Shown here in pieces: positions 47,862-56,921 of a stretch of DNA of 64,000 bases (positions are counted from its first letter, which is position 1; each line of letters begins with the position of its first letter). The notes below the pieces were generated by a model that did no database searches, had not been told where the DNA came from, and worked only from the letters and a program-made list of their open reading frames with translations. This stretch comes from Verrucomicrobiota bacterium (GTDB taxonomy: Bacteria > Verrucomicrobiota > Verrucomicrobiia > Opitutales > Puniceicoccaceae). The position numbers and the translations under genes are program-made. The stretch lies in assembly GCA_038744685.1 (NCBI GenBank), contig JBCDMB010000001.1, positions 62,001 to 126,000 of the forward strand, in the 5' to 3' direction.

Positions 47862-48611
47862 TTAGCGGCGACGTACTACAACCCAACCTAGCATCGTTAG
47901 ACCAGCTAGCAAAGCAAAGCTGGACGGCTCTGGAACCGGCGCAAAGCTATATGTCAAAATGGATCTTGAGGAGTTACTCGGATTTTGTCCGAAATCCCAG
48001 CTTACGTTATAAGTAGCTGCCGAGGAAACGAGAGCACTCCCTGCAACCATATCACCACCGGAGCTTCCTCCTGGCATTTGAGTTGCGTCTACAGAAGTGA
48101 TGACCGACGACGCATTCGGAGCCGGTGGAGGGGTTCCTGGATTTGCACTGGCAAAGCTGATCAAGAGAGAGTTGGGCTTTGTGGTGGTAATGCTTGCAGT
48201 CCCAGCGGGAATGTCGGACACAGAGGAAACAACACCAGCACTCAAATCCACACCAGAAAGCTCGTAAAGGTATATGCCACCCGATGTAGCGCCGGAGTCC
48301 GCAGAGACGGTGATCAGACTAGTCCCGGTGGTTTCAAAGTAAGCCATAGTTCCACGGCTCTCAGTGATTGATCCAGCCGCGGCTACCCCGCCAAACGTAA
48401 AGTTGGTAGCGGCGGAGCCATCGGAGTAGGTCATCGCCACGAGAACATTACCAACAGCAGTGGGTGTGTAGTCGATACTGATAGACCCGGCTGAGCCAGT
48501 CATTTCAGCGTAATTATCGCCCGCATCGCTTACAACGGTGATCTGTGCAGAGGTGTGGGTGAAAAAGGCTGCAAGCACTGTTGCAGATACGATTGATTTA
48601 GGGTATTTCAT
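47862..48611 (-). CDS. PEP-CTERM sorting-domain surface protein
   Basis: Protein of 249 residues: signal peptide (about 1-22), Ser/Thr/Ala-rich beta-sandwich body (NVLVAMTYSD, FTFGGVAAAGS, IYLYELSGVD), and a C-terminal anchor with VPEPSSFALLAG followed by a hydrophobic helix and VVRRR. The body is distantly like that of the PEP-CTERM protein at 41386, which suggests two members of one surface family. A clear hairpin terminator follows it. The exosortase needed for its processing must be elsewhere in the genome. Confidence 0.88.
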   Translation of the reverse strand: MKYPKSIVSATVLAAFFTHTSAQITVVSDAGDNYAEMTGSAGSISIDYTPTAVGNVLVAMTYSDGSAATNFTFGGVAAAGSITESRGTMAYFETTGTSLITVSADSGATSGGIYLYELSGVDLSAGVVSSVSDIPAGTASITTTKPNSLLISFASANPGTPPPAPNASSVITSVDATQMPGGSSGGDMVAGSALVSSAATYNVSWDFGQNPSNSSRSILTYSFAPVPEPSSFALLAGLTMLGWVVVRRR

Positions 48612-49085
48612 GTTATGTTTTGGAACGTTTAGTGATTCCTTTGCAGGGGGATTTGCGTTTTACGGTTGGTAAAGGGGCGGCACTCACTAGCTTCAGTCGC
48701 CGGTGAGACTAAAGTCTTATTTTTGGCGATTAACGAATGTATTAGCTGCGGATTTGAGGTCTAACGGGTGATATCGCTAAGTTGTGTTTTTGATGCCCTT
48801 TGCCTTGTTATTTCCGGTTCGCACTGATCCTTAGCATCTAAACATGCACAATGCCTTCTTCGATCGACTTGATAACCTCGTCTACTACTAAGTTTCCATT
48901 TAGGAAGCCGCTCCGGCCTACGGCTCCAGGTTTTTCAAGAACCTTTAACCAACCGCATCAAAGAACCAATAACAACCGCTCAGAGTTTTTATTGTTAAAG
49001 TGTCCAACTTGAGGGGACAAGTTACCTTTGAAAAAATCCCAAACGAAGAAATACAATTTCAGTTGGTTGGAATCGGATGGGACTG
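48612..49085. other. Intergenic stretch with small inverted repeats, no gene seen
   Basis: A 474-bp gap between two minus-strand genes. Small inverted repeats are visible: AGCCG (48906-48910) with CGGCT (48921-48925), and TAACAA (48970-48975) with TTGTTA (48992-48997). No frame longer than about 40 codons resembles a protein. It should contain the promoter of the PEP-CTERM gene and the end of the oxidoreductase transcript. Confidence 0.55.
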
Positions 49086-50381
49086 CTATAGCCCTCGAGT
49101 CCAGTCGCGACTCTCGCGTGCGTAATACTTGCTGTCCTGCATCCTGAAATTGTTTCTTGTAAAGGTCTCTGAGTCTGGATCCCAGTTCACGGTTGTCCCT
49201 TCTTCAAGTGCTATGTTACCTAGGTGGAGCATGTTTGCCAGATGGTGCCCTGCCTCAACTCCATAGGTGAGTTTCGAGTCCGGATCCTTGATCTTATCCA
49301 AAAAGTTTGGCCATTCTAGTTTTGGACGTGGCCAGTATTCAGGGTGCTCGCCGAGTGTCTTGTTGCGAAGGAGATTCCTGTCGCTCGCTTCCAATTTTCC
49401 GTTCCAGTCAGTGCATTGAACCCAACCTTCGGTACCTTCAAAGCGAAGTTTAATGTCGCCATTTGCGACGTTGATTGTTGCCCCGTTGGAATACTTGAAA
49501 TCCAGATCATAACCGTTGGCGGCGGTCACGTACCTATCTCTTGGAATCGTTTCCGCAGTTCCTGATATTTCCACTGGCCCGCTTTCGTCCATGCCGATAC
49601 CTACCTGCGCAGAATCACACAGGTGAGATCCCCAGTCGGCAAGGCTTCCCCCACTATAATTATAGTGCTGGCGCCAACGTTGAGGGTGACGGACACTTTG
49701 GGTAAAATCGGCTGCCGGTGCTGGTCCTAGCCACAGATTCCAATCGAGATCTTCGGGAATCGGCTCAGGAGCTTCCTGCTTCCAATGGATCGGCTTGCGG
49801 GGAAGTCCGCAATGAACGTATGTCACCTCACCAATTGCACCGGTCCGAGCCAGACCGGTTAAAAGCCAATACTTGATGAGACTGCGATCCTCAATTCCCC
49901 ATTGGAAGACCTTGTCGGATCTGTTGACGGCTTCGACTAGATCCTGCCCTTCGGTAATCGTCAGGCTCGGCTTTTCGCAGAAAACGTGCTTTCCTGCCTC
50001 AAGAGCCATCAGCGACATTGGGACATGCCAGTGATCCGGCGTGGAAATGACAACCGCATCGATGTCATCACGGGCCAGGATTTCCCGAAAATCTTGGTAA
50101 ACGTCGCAGTCTTTGTCGCCGTTTTGTTTGTCTACAATCTCCTTTGCATTTGGGAGCTTGCTCCTATCGCAGTCACAGACGGCGACGACTCTAGAAACAG
50201 GCACGGATTGAAACCCCCTAAGATTTCGACCGCTTCCCTGAAGACCCATCCCGATAAAGCCCAGGGTAATTTGGTTGGAAGGAGAGGATTGACCGAGCAG
50301 ACGGGAGGGTAGAACCTGCGGCGCTGCCAGTGCGGCTGCGGTTACAACGGAGGTGCGGGAGATAAAGTGACGACGATTCAT
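49086..50381 (-). CDS. Tat-exported Gfo/Idh/MocA family oxidoreductase
   Basis: Oxidoreductase of 431 residues from ATG at 50381; a longer frame to 50483 would add 34 residues before the Tat motif. N-terminal NRRHFISRTSVVTAAALAAP is a twin-arginine signal. Seen: [29 protein letters not shown], a Gly/Trp-rich substrate region (GSLADWGSHLCDSAQVG) and VNWDPDSETF at the C-terminus. It is closest in pattern to the protein at 27821-29122 (shared [18 protein letters not shown]). It is divergent from the DUF1080 gene at 50758, so the two probably share a control region of about 376 bp. Likely a glycoside 3-oxidase-type dehydrogenase; substrate unknown. Confidence 0.9.
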   Translation of the reverse strand: MNRRHFISRTSVVTAAALAAPQVLPSRLLGQSSPSNQITLGFIGMGLQGSGRNLRGFQSVPVSRVVAVCDCDRSKLPNAKEIVDKQNGDKDCDVYQDFREILARDDIDAVVISTPDHWHVPMSLMALEAGKHVFCEKPSLTITEGQDLVEAVNRSDKVFQWGIEDRSLIKYWLLTGLARTGAIGEVTYVHCGLPRKPIHWKQEAPEPIPEDLDWNLWLGPAPAADFTQSVRHPQRWRQHYNYSGGSLADWGSHLCDSAQVGIGMDESGPVEISGTAETIPRDRYVTAANGYDLDFKYSNGATINVANGDIKLRFEGTEGWVQCTDWNGKLEASDRNLLRNKTLGEHPEYWPRPKLEWPNFLDKIKDPDSKLTYGVEAGHHLANMLHLGNIALEEGTTVNWDPDSETFTRNNFRMQDSKYYARESRDWTRGL

Positions 50382-50757
50382 GATTCTCGAGGGAGGGAAA
50401 TTTTTTTGGGGGGTTGCAGATAAGAGGATCTTAGACGCCCTATTGTTCCCGTAAAGAAGGTTGATCAGGGCTTTAACTAGCAAGTGGCTTTAGTTCGCAT
50501 AGGAACCCGGAAGAATGACCCTGCTACCCAAGGGGTTCGGACAGTATGACCTCTGAATTTCAGATCACGTCAGATCTAGACGATATTCCGCGCAAACTGT
50601 CTTTAACCTTAGGCGGAGATAGTGAGGTTTGCTTTCGAAAGATCCGGAAGAATTAGAGGTATTGTTCAAATCGAAGTGCCCTTAATCTATCCACTGGGTA
50701 GATAATGCTACATCTAGCGATTTGAAACCCGTCTGATTGGATAAAAAGTAAGACTGT

Positions 50758-51532
50758 ATGAGATTCGCCCCCATTAGTCTTTTAGTCGCTTGTTTCGCTT
50801 CAGCCGAAGTTGGGTTTCACTCGGTCGTGGCCGACAGTAGTGAGTATGAAACGCCACTGATCCCGGGTTCTGAATACCGTGTCCACCAACATGACCGACC
50901 GCAGCCGCCGCGGGTTGTGCCGGGCGACTTTGTCTCAAGAACGGCCCCAGCGGATGCAGATATCCTGTTCGATGGTTCTTCAATGGATCAATTCGAACCG
51001 GGGGAATGGTTCATGAAAAACGGGGTCCTGATCTCAGGAAAAGGAGGCCTTTACAGCAAGAAAGCTTATGGCGACCTTCAAATGCACATCGAGTGGCGAA
51101 CGCCGAATCCGCCGCGTGGTGGGCCAAAAAGCTTGGGAAACAACGGAGTCAAACTCATGGGTCTTTACGAAATTCAGATCTTCGATTCCTACACTTGTAA
51201 AATCTACGCGGACGGATCGGCGGGCGCGGTCTACGCCCAGACTCCTCCTGCGGTGAATGCCTCCCGCAAACCCGGCGAGTGGCAGACCTTTGATATCTAT
51301 TTCACCGCGCCCGTTTTTGAAGGTGGTCAGTTAGTCAAGCCGGGTTACGTTACTGTCCTGCACAACGGCATTTTTATTTCACAACAACACGGAGATTCTC
51401 GGTAAAACCCAGTACAAAGGAGAGCAGCGCTACAAATCCCACGCCGCACGTTTGCCGTTTTACTTAGCTGGGCATGGGAACCCCGTTGAGTTCCGTAATA
51501 TTTGGGTCCGCGATTTAGATCCTGTCGAGTAG
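50758..51532 (+). pseudogene. DUF1080 (3-keto-disaccharide hydrolase/lyase family) gene with a frameshift
   Basis: The reading frame from ATG at 50758 gives a signal peptide and a DUF1080 domain ([38 protein letters not shown]) like the intact paralogue at 29137, then stops early at 51405 after [11 protein letters not shown]. One base shifted, from 51380, the frame continues [12 protein letters not shown] and ends [12 protein letters not shown] with TAG at 51530-51532, exactly where the paralogue ends. The extra base lies in the T-rich run TTTTTATTT at 51371-51379. It is either a real lesion, a programmed slip or a sequencing error. It is followed at once by a convergent AraC gene. Confidence 0.85.
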
Positions 51533-51539
51533 GGTAGCC

Positions 51540-52520
51540 TTATCTCTTACGATACTCTCTTGGTGTGCAGTTAAACTGCCTTTTAAAACAGTTGGCGAAA
51601 TACTGACTGGTATTGAAGCCGGTCGCGAAAGCGACGTCAGTGATCGGCATCTCGGGACTACACAAGAGAATGTCCCGCGCGTGGTTGAGTCGAATCCGAT
51701 TGAGCTGTTCCGCAGGGGTAGCGTTGAAAATTGTGCGGCAGGCAGAAGTGAGGTAGCTCTTCCCGACACGGCAGGCGTGCGCCATCTCGCCGACGCTCCA
51801 ACTTTCGGATGCTTTCTCAACACTGTATTCAAGGCCGTGAAAGAACTGCCGGATGGTTTGATCGAAGCCTTGCGGGTCCTTCTTGGGGTCAGTTAATCCC
51901 TCCGCGAGATAATCGGCTACCTCGACCAGAAGAGCGTTGATGTTGCTAGCGAGTTTCGCCACACAGAGCGCACTCTCGTCTTTGAGTTGCTGGCAGGTGC
52001 GCTCCATTAATGGCTTTAAGTGACCATCGGTATCGTGGAACTGGCAGTGCTGATTTTTGCGAAAAGCTCGAAGAAGTGCACGGCGTGCCTTCAGGTCCGG
52101 GCCGATCCAACTTGGGAATTCCCATACCCCATTTTGGCCTGCAGACTCCACATCGAGAATCACCCAAACAAGCTTGCAGGGACGGATTGTTGGATCACCA
52201 AGCTGATGCCGTTGCCAAGGGCGGGTCACCGTCATGTCTCCTGCGCGTAGGTTCCAATCTCCATTGTTTGTAATGAAACGGCATTCCCCGCTAAAGACAT
52301 AACAGATTTCGATACCCTCGTTACGGTGCATGGGAAGACCCCAGCTCTGAGGGCCAACAGCGTCCCAGAATCCGATAGTACGCAATCCGGGCAGCGCACC
52401 TTTCGGGATTCTTTTTCCTGGATATTGCCCTCGACTTTTTGCAACCAGATGGACTTCACCCTTCTCGACTGCTTCAGAAAGTGGAGCGCAGTTGTCAGCT
52501 TCTTTTGGAGGATAGCCCAC
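51540..52520 (-). CDS. AraC family transcriptional regulator
   Basis: Regulator of 326 residues with an N-terminal cupin-like domain (GIEICYVFSGECRFITNN, LRAGDMTVTRPWQRHQLG) and C-terminal AraC helices (VGEMAHACRVGKSYLTSAC and ITDVAFATGFNTSQYFANCF). The PWQRHQLG pattern is common in regulators of sugar-oxidation clusters of this phylum. It converges on the DUF1080 gene with a 7-bp gap and is divergent from the isomerase-like gene at 52587, with 66 bp between the starts, which makes that gene a likely target. Confidence 0.9.
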   Translation of the reverse strand: MGYPPKEADNCAPLSEAVEKGEVHLVAKSRGQYPGKRIPKGALPGLRTIGFWDAVGPQSWGLPMHRNEGIEICYVFSGECRFITNNGDWNLRAGDMTVTRPWQRHQLGDPTIRPCKLVWVILDVESAGQNGVWEFPSWIGPDLKARRALLRAFRKNQHCQFHDTDGHLKPLMERTCQQLKDESALCVAKLASNINALLVEVADYLAEGLTDPKKDPQGFDQTIRQFFHGLEYSVEKASESWSVGEMAHACRVGKSYLTSACRTIFNATPAEQLNRIRLNHARDILLCSPEMPITDVAFATGFNTSQYFANCFKRQFNCTPREYRKR

Positions 52521-52586
52521 AATGTGTAATATTCTGCATGGGCAAACCTAAACGTCAATCCCCGCGCGATATGTTATTCTAGTGTT

Positions 52587-53432
52587 ATGATAAAGATTGG
52601 CTGCTTTGCGCTGGTTAACCCGTTCAGTCCTCTGGACGCCCAATTCAAAACCATCCGTGAGATGGGTTTTGAGTATGCGGACCTGACTGATAGCCATGAC
52701 GGTGCTCTGCTGGGCAACGAGTTTGGCTTCACGGCTGCGGCGAGCTTGGATGCACATCCATCCCGTGTGCGAAAGATGGTAGAGGCGCATCAGCTTACAC
52801 TGACTGCCGTCTGTGCTCATGCGAACCTCCTTGATCCGACGGCACCGGATATTTACGGGACCACTCAGGTTATCAAGGCGATTCGTTTGGCTCGGGACCT
52901 TGGTGTGAAGCAAGTCATCACGACCGAAGGGGACCCCAAGACAGCGTTCGGCGAAAAGCTGAGTTACGAAGAGCGAATCTTCTCGATTGTTGAGAAACTA
53001 TATTGGCCGGTCCAATGGGCGGAAGAGTTGGGTATTCAGCTCCTGGTCGAGCCCCACGGAATCGTAACGGACAGTGTCGAGGCAACGACCGAACTTTTAG
53101 AACGTATCGGTAAGACGGATACAGTTGGTCTGAATTTGGATACTGGGAACCTTTGGCTCGGTGGCGGCAACAATTTTGAATACATCGAGCGTTTTGCAGA
53201 TCGGATCAAACACGTTCACTGGAAAGACCTTGAAGCGGAATGGGAACCCAAGCGTGGGGAACAGTTTGGCTGCGGAATGGGTCTGATTCCACTGGGCGAT
53301 GGCGTGATTGGTCTTCCCGAGATTGCGGCAGAACTGAAGAAGCGCGGTTTCCACGGACCGACTACCCTTGAGGTATTTGGTGAAGAAGCGGTCAAAGCCT
53401 CGGCAGAACGTTTGCAGAACTGGTTCTCGTAA
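52587..53432 (+). CDS. Sugar phosphate isomerase/epimerase-like TIM barrel (AP endonuclease 2 family)
   Basis: TIM-barrel protein of 281 residues without a signal peptide. The four metal ligands of the family are visible: Glu155 (LLVEPHG), Asp185 (LNLDTGN), His211 (KHVHWKD) and Glu262 (TLEVFG). Family members isomerise, epimerise or dehydrate ketoses and keto-sugars, using one metal ion. In the known Bacteroides 3-keto-glycoside cluster a protein of this family hydrates the 3-keto-glucal made by the DUF1080 lyase; here it lies between DUF1080 and two oxidoreductase genes, so the same role is plausible. It starts a plus-strand run with the oxidoreductase 34 bp downstream. Confidence 0.88.
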   Translation: MIKIGCFALVNPFSPLDAQFKTIREMGFEYADLTDSHDGALLGNEFGFTAAASLDAHPSRVRKMVEAHQLTLTAVCAHANLLDPTAPDIYGTTQVIKAIRLARDLGVKQVITTEGDPKTAFGEKLSYEERIFSIVEKLYWPVQWAEELGIQLLVEPHGIVTDSVEATTELLERIGKTDTVGLNLDTGNLWLGGGNNFEYIERFADRIKHVHWKDLEAEWEPKRGEQFGCGMGLIPLGDGVIGLPEIAAELKKRGFHGPTTLEVFGEEAVKASAERLQNWFS

Positions 53433-53466
53433 AAACAATATAGCTCTAAACCCAATAAGTTATCCC

Positions 53467-54795
53467 ATGAAGAAAGAACAAACCCGTAGAGAATTCCTAA
53501 AGAAATCGATCGGTGCCACTGCGCTTCTCGGTTTTCCGACAATCATCCCTTCGAGCGTGCTCGGCCAAAACGGAAATGTTGCTCCGAGCAACCGAGTCAC
53601 CATTAGTGTGGTTGGTTGCGGAAGCCGATCTCAAAGCTGTTGGGCTTACAAGAACAATCCGAAGTCGGAGATCGTTGCCGTTTGCGACCCGTTCATTGAT
53701 CGCCAAATAGAACGTGCAGCTGAATGGGATGTCGCTGACACCTACACCGATTTTCGTGAAGTGCTTGCTCGTGAAGACATTGATGGAGTGCATGTTGTGA
53801 CGCCAGACCACTGGCATGTTCCTATTTCGTTGGCTACTGCGAGGGCCGGAAAAGACGTCTATTGCGAGAAGCCGCTCGGGGTAAGTATCGAACAGGATCT
53901 CGTCGCACGTGAAATTGTGGAAAGGTATGGACGGGTTTTTCAGTACGGAACCCAGCAACGTTCCTCGGATGCGTGCCGTCTCGGCTTGGAGCTCGTTCTG
54001 AATGGTCACATAGGTGAGGTGCAGGAAGTGTTTGTTTGGGCTCCGGGAGGTGGATGGGGCGGTGACGGCACTGCTCAACCTGTGCCTGAAGGTTTCGATT
54101 ACGATCTCTGGCTTGGACCTGCGCCAGAGGCCCCCTACAGCCCCGATCGCGTTTCGTATAAAGGTGCGTGGTTTATCTATGATTATGCTATTGGCTTTAT
54201 CGCTGGATGGGGCGCTCACCCACTCGACATTCTGCAATGGTGGGCCGATCGAGAGGGACTAGGCATTCCCGTAGAATACAAGACGACCGGTAGGATTCCG
54301 ACGGATGGACTCTATGATACAGCGATCAACTGGCATATGGATGCGCGCTACCCAAACGGCACGAAGCTGACGTTTATCGATACTCGCTGGGCGCGAAAAG
54401 AGGATGCAAAGATTCCTGAAGGAATGAAGGGTGCCGTAGCGGAAATCGGTAATGGAACGTTCTTTGTGGGGAAGAACGGTTGGGTCAGTATTTCCCGTGG
54501 TGCTTTCAGAGCTTCAAGCGAGGAGTTACGCAGGAAAGCGAAGGACCCGGGACCGGTTCGCCTACCGATAAGTCGAAACCACATGGGCAATTTCGTTGAT
54601 TGTATCATTAGTCGCGAAGAACCGATTTCAGGTCTCGAGACCGGCATTAAATCTGACATCATTTCCCAGCTCGGAGACATTGGAATTCGAACAGGCGAAA
54701 CCGTTGGTTGGGATCCAGTGAAGGAAACGGTCGTCGGAAGCAGTGACGCAATGGCGATGATGCAGCGCAAGATGCGCCCACCTTGGACCTTATGA
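53467..54795 (+). CDS. Tat-exported Gfo/Idh/MocA family oxidoreductase
   Basis: Oxidoreductase of 442 residues from ATG at 53467, which puts the twin-arginine signal ([20 protein letters not shown]) at the N-terminus; a longer frame to 53368 overlaps the preceding gene. Seen: [37 protein letters not shown] and [14 protein letters not shown]. Its last four bases (ATGA) overlap the start of the DUF6807 gene, which indicates translational coupling. It is the second oxidoreductase of the 49-57 kb cluster, and the two may oxidise and re-reduce the sugar before and after cleavage. Confidence 0.92.
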   Translation: MKKEQTRREFLKKSIGATALLGFPTIIPSSVLGQNGNVAPSNRVTISVVGCGSRSQSCWAYKNNPKSEIVAVCDPFIDRQIERAAEWDVADTYTDFREVLAREDIDGVHVVTPDHWHVPISLATARAGKDVYCEKPLGVSIEQDLVAREIVERYGRVFQYGTQQRSSDACRLGLELVLNGHIGEVQEVFVWAPGGGWGGDGTAQPVPEGFDYDLWLGPAPEAPYSPDRVSYKGAWFIYDYAIGFIAGWGAHPLDILQWWADREGLGIPVEYKTTGRIPTDGLYDTAINWHMDARYPNGTKLTFIDTRWARKEDAKIPEGMKGAVAEIGNGTFFVGKNGWVSISRGAFRASSEELRRKAKDPGPVRLPISRNHMGNFVDCIISREEPISGLETGIKSDIISQLGDIGIRTGETVGWDPVKETVVGSSDAMAMMQRKMRPPWTL

Positions 54796-55709
54796 CCAGT
54801 GTATGCACTGGGCTCTGGGCAGGTTTGCTTCTGCTAGGCATCCAGTTCCCCACTCCCTCTCCAGAGGTCGAGGTCCTTGAGAGGGAGAATTTTCTATCTC
54901 TGGTTGTAGACGGAGTGACGCTATGGACCTATCATTATGATCCAGAAGATGGAAAGCCATTCTTTCATCCTCTGGCGTCAGTTGACGGGACGATATTTAC
55001 TGCGATTCGACCAAAAGACCATCCTTGGCACAGGGGCCTGTGGTTCTCGTGGAAGTATATCGACCGTGTGAATTATTGGGAGGAAAACCGAAAGACGGGC
55101 CTTTCAGAAGGCCGCACCCGTCTCCTCTCGACTCACAATGAAGTCAACGAGGCTACGACAGTGCGTATCCTCCAGAGTCTTGAATATGCGCCGGGAGAAA
55201 TTGCGGAGAGAGTTGTAGAAGAAGTTCGAGAAATTGTGGTTTCGGCACCCGATTCGTCCGGGCTCTACACGATTGATTGGACGGCAAGATTCAAGGCTCT
55301 CGCTGAAGTTGCTCTGGACCGAACGCCCATTCCCGGAGAAGAAGGTGGAAAAGCCTATGGCGGATATGCGGGGCTATCGATCCGGATGAATCCCGGCATG
55401 AAACAAGGCGAATTCGTGAACGGATCAGGCCTCAAGGGGAGAGACGCCCACGGGCAGCCATCGAGTTGGGTTCAGTTCACTCTGCCCTCCGGCGCAGGGA
55501 TCTTGTTCATGGACCACCCTGACAATTTGAGTTCTCCATCCGCTTGGTATGTCTCCAGGATGCCGTACGTGAGTCCGGCCCTTTTGTTTGGTGAGCCTCT
55601 GTCTTTGCGGAAAGGTGAGACGTTTGTTCTGAAATATCGGATTGTAGTCAGTGCAACCGAGGTCAACGCTGGCGAGATGTTTGATGAGTGGGTATCGATT
55701 TCCCTCTAG
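54792..55709 (+). CDS. DUF6807 (PmoA-like) family protein
   Basis: Protein of 305 residues from ATG at 54792, overlapping the previous stop as ATGA. A short hydrophobic N-terminus ([15 protein letters not shown]) may be a signal peptide. The family signature [15 protein letters not shown] lies at about 80-95, together with [15 protein letters not shown] and [11 protein letters not shown]. The family is often labelled methane-oxygenase PmoA by old annotation, but no copper site is evident and the context is sugar oxidation. Such proteins are regular partners of Gfo/Idh/MocA genes in Verrucomicrobia and Planctomycetes. Function unknown; a galactose-mutarotase-like fold is possible. Confidence 0.85.
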   Translation: MTSVCTGLWAGLLLLGIQFPTPSPEVEVLERENFLSLVVDGVTLWTYHYDPEDGKPFFHPLASVDGTIFTAIRPKDHPWHRGLWFSWKYIDRVNYWEENRKTGLSEGRTRLLSTHNEVNEATTVRILQSLEYAPGEIAERVVEEVREIVVSAPDSSGLYTIDWTARFKALAEVALDRTPIPGEEGGKAYGGYAGLSIRMNPGMKQGEFVNGSGLKGRDAHGQPSSWVQFTLPSGAGILFMDHPDNLSSPSAWYVSRMPYVSPALLFGEPLSLRKGETFVLKYRIVVSATEVNAGEMFDEWVSISL

Positions 55710-55740
55710 AGTTTTTGTTGGTTCTTTCTGAAGGAGATTG

Positions 55741-56784
55741 ATGATGACGCTCGCACGATTCTGTATCGCCTTTGCCTTTTGCGGTTTGGCGTCTGGCGAC
55801 GAATACGAAGTCGGGAAAAAATTACCGGATGACGCAGTGATTAGCTATCCTGATTCCAATCCACTACGCGACGCTTTGGGACCGATTCCTGCGAACGCTG
55901 TTTTTGAGATGGAAGGCTACAGTTTGTGGGATCCTTCTTTGATAAAGGTTGGAGACACTTATCATCTCTTCTGTTCACGTTGGCCGAAAGCGGACGATCA
56001 CTCTTTCGATTCGGGGTGGAAGCGGAGTCACGTGATCCGTGCGACTTCTAAGAACTTGTTCGGTCCCTACGAGTTCGAAGAGGTTGTCTTACATCCATCC
56101 GATCATCCATGGGCTACGAATGGGATTCACAACCCGAAGATTATGAAGGTTGGCGATCGCTATTTGATTTACCATCTCGGTATTCCCGGTTGGTCGACCG
56201 GTTTCGCCTATGCCGATACGATAGAGGGGCCATGGGAGCCGGTTGCCGGGCCTGTCGTCAAAGCCAATAATCCAGCCTTGCTACTTCATGAAGACGGCTC
56301 CGCCTACATGGTGTCCAAACATAAGCCGAAGCCGACGCGCGATGGAAAATGGGATGCATGCATGGTCGCTCATGTGGCCGATGATGTGAATGGACCCTAC
56401 AAAAGGTTCGGCAATGGGAGGAATCTTTTACCGTATGATCTTGAATTGGAGGATCCGACCATTTGGTGGGCGAACGAGCAGTATAACGTGATTTGCACGG
56501 ATTGGGAGGGGAAGGTGACCGGAGTTCAGAAGCCTGTTGTCTATTACACCTCAAAGGATGGAATGAACTACGAGCTTTTCTCAAAGATTCCCGTCTGGAC
56601 CCAGGAAGAACCGATTCTTCTCGAGGATGGGACGGAGTTGAGCGCAAGTCGCATTGAGCGTCCGCAGGTGTACATCAATGATGAGGGTGAGTTCAGTGCA
56701 CTTTTGGTAGCCGTAGGTGTGGAGGAGCGGAGTCATGACTATATCGTCATTCGTCCGGTCGATAATTTCGTTCCTGAAAATTGA
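55741..56784 (+). CDS. Secreted GH43-superfamily-like five-bladed beta-propeller protein
   Basis: Protein of about 347 residues. The start is ATG at 55741 or 55744, after AAGGAG at 55731; a TTG at 55738 is less likely. Signal peptide about 1-20. Propeller repeats are visible as LWDPSLIKVGDTYHLFCS, IHNPKIMKVGDRYLIYH and LEDPTIWWANEQYNVI, with acidic residues where GH43/GH32 enzymes carry their catalytic acids (Asp in WDPS, Glu/Asp in EDPT). It should act outside the cytoplasm on terminal sugars, but the family number is not certain. It lies 31 bp after the DUF6807 gene on the same strand and is followed by a repeat-rich non-coding region. Confidence 0.78.
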   Translation: MMTLARFCIAFAFCGLASGDEYEVGKKLPDDAVISYPDSNPLRDALGPIPANAVFEMEGYSLWDPSLIKVGDTYHLFCSRWPKADDHSFDSGWKRSHVIRATSKNLFGPYEFEEVVLHPSDHPWATNGIHNPKIMKVGDRYLIYHLGIPGWSTGFAYADTIEGPWEPVAGPVVKANNPALLLHEDGSAYMVSKHKPKPTRDGKWDACMVAHVADDVNGPYKRFGNGRNLLPYDLELEDPTIWWANEQYNVICTDWEGKVTGVQKPVVYYTSKDGMNYELFSKIPVWTQEEPILLEDGTELSASRIERPQVYINDEGEFSALLVAVGVEERSHDYIVIRPVDNFVPEN

Positions 56785-56851
56785 AACAAGCGTTTGGGGA
56801 GATTTGGACTAGGGACTGAGTTCGGAAGGCCGGTTGCCTGTCCGAAAGATA

Positions 56852-56881
56852 GGAGTAATGGGATCGAACCCGTCTGACTCC
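56852..56881. repeat. Hairpin containing a tRNA T-loop-like core
   Basis: GGAGT and ACTCC flank GGGATCGAACCC, so the outer and inner parts both pair. The core equals the complement of a tRNA T-arm (GGGTTCGATCCC), but the 5-bp T-stem does not form properly and there is no D-arm or anticodon arm. It is called a repeat, not a tRNA. Confidence 0.6.
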
Positions 56882-56921
56882 AATCGAATACTTGTTTTGG
56901 TCCTCTCACCAAAAAACCCTA

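Noticed and set aside
54792-55709. Methane/ammonia monooxygenase subunit (PmoA) reading of the DUF6807 gene
   Set aside because: The protein lacks the membrane helices and copper ligands of a real PmoA; the name is a legacy label for the DUF6807 family.
56852-56881. Possible tRNA gene
   Set aside because: Only the T-loop-like core fits. The T-stem has mismatches, and D-arm, anticodon arm and acceptor stem are missing.
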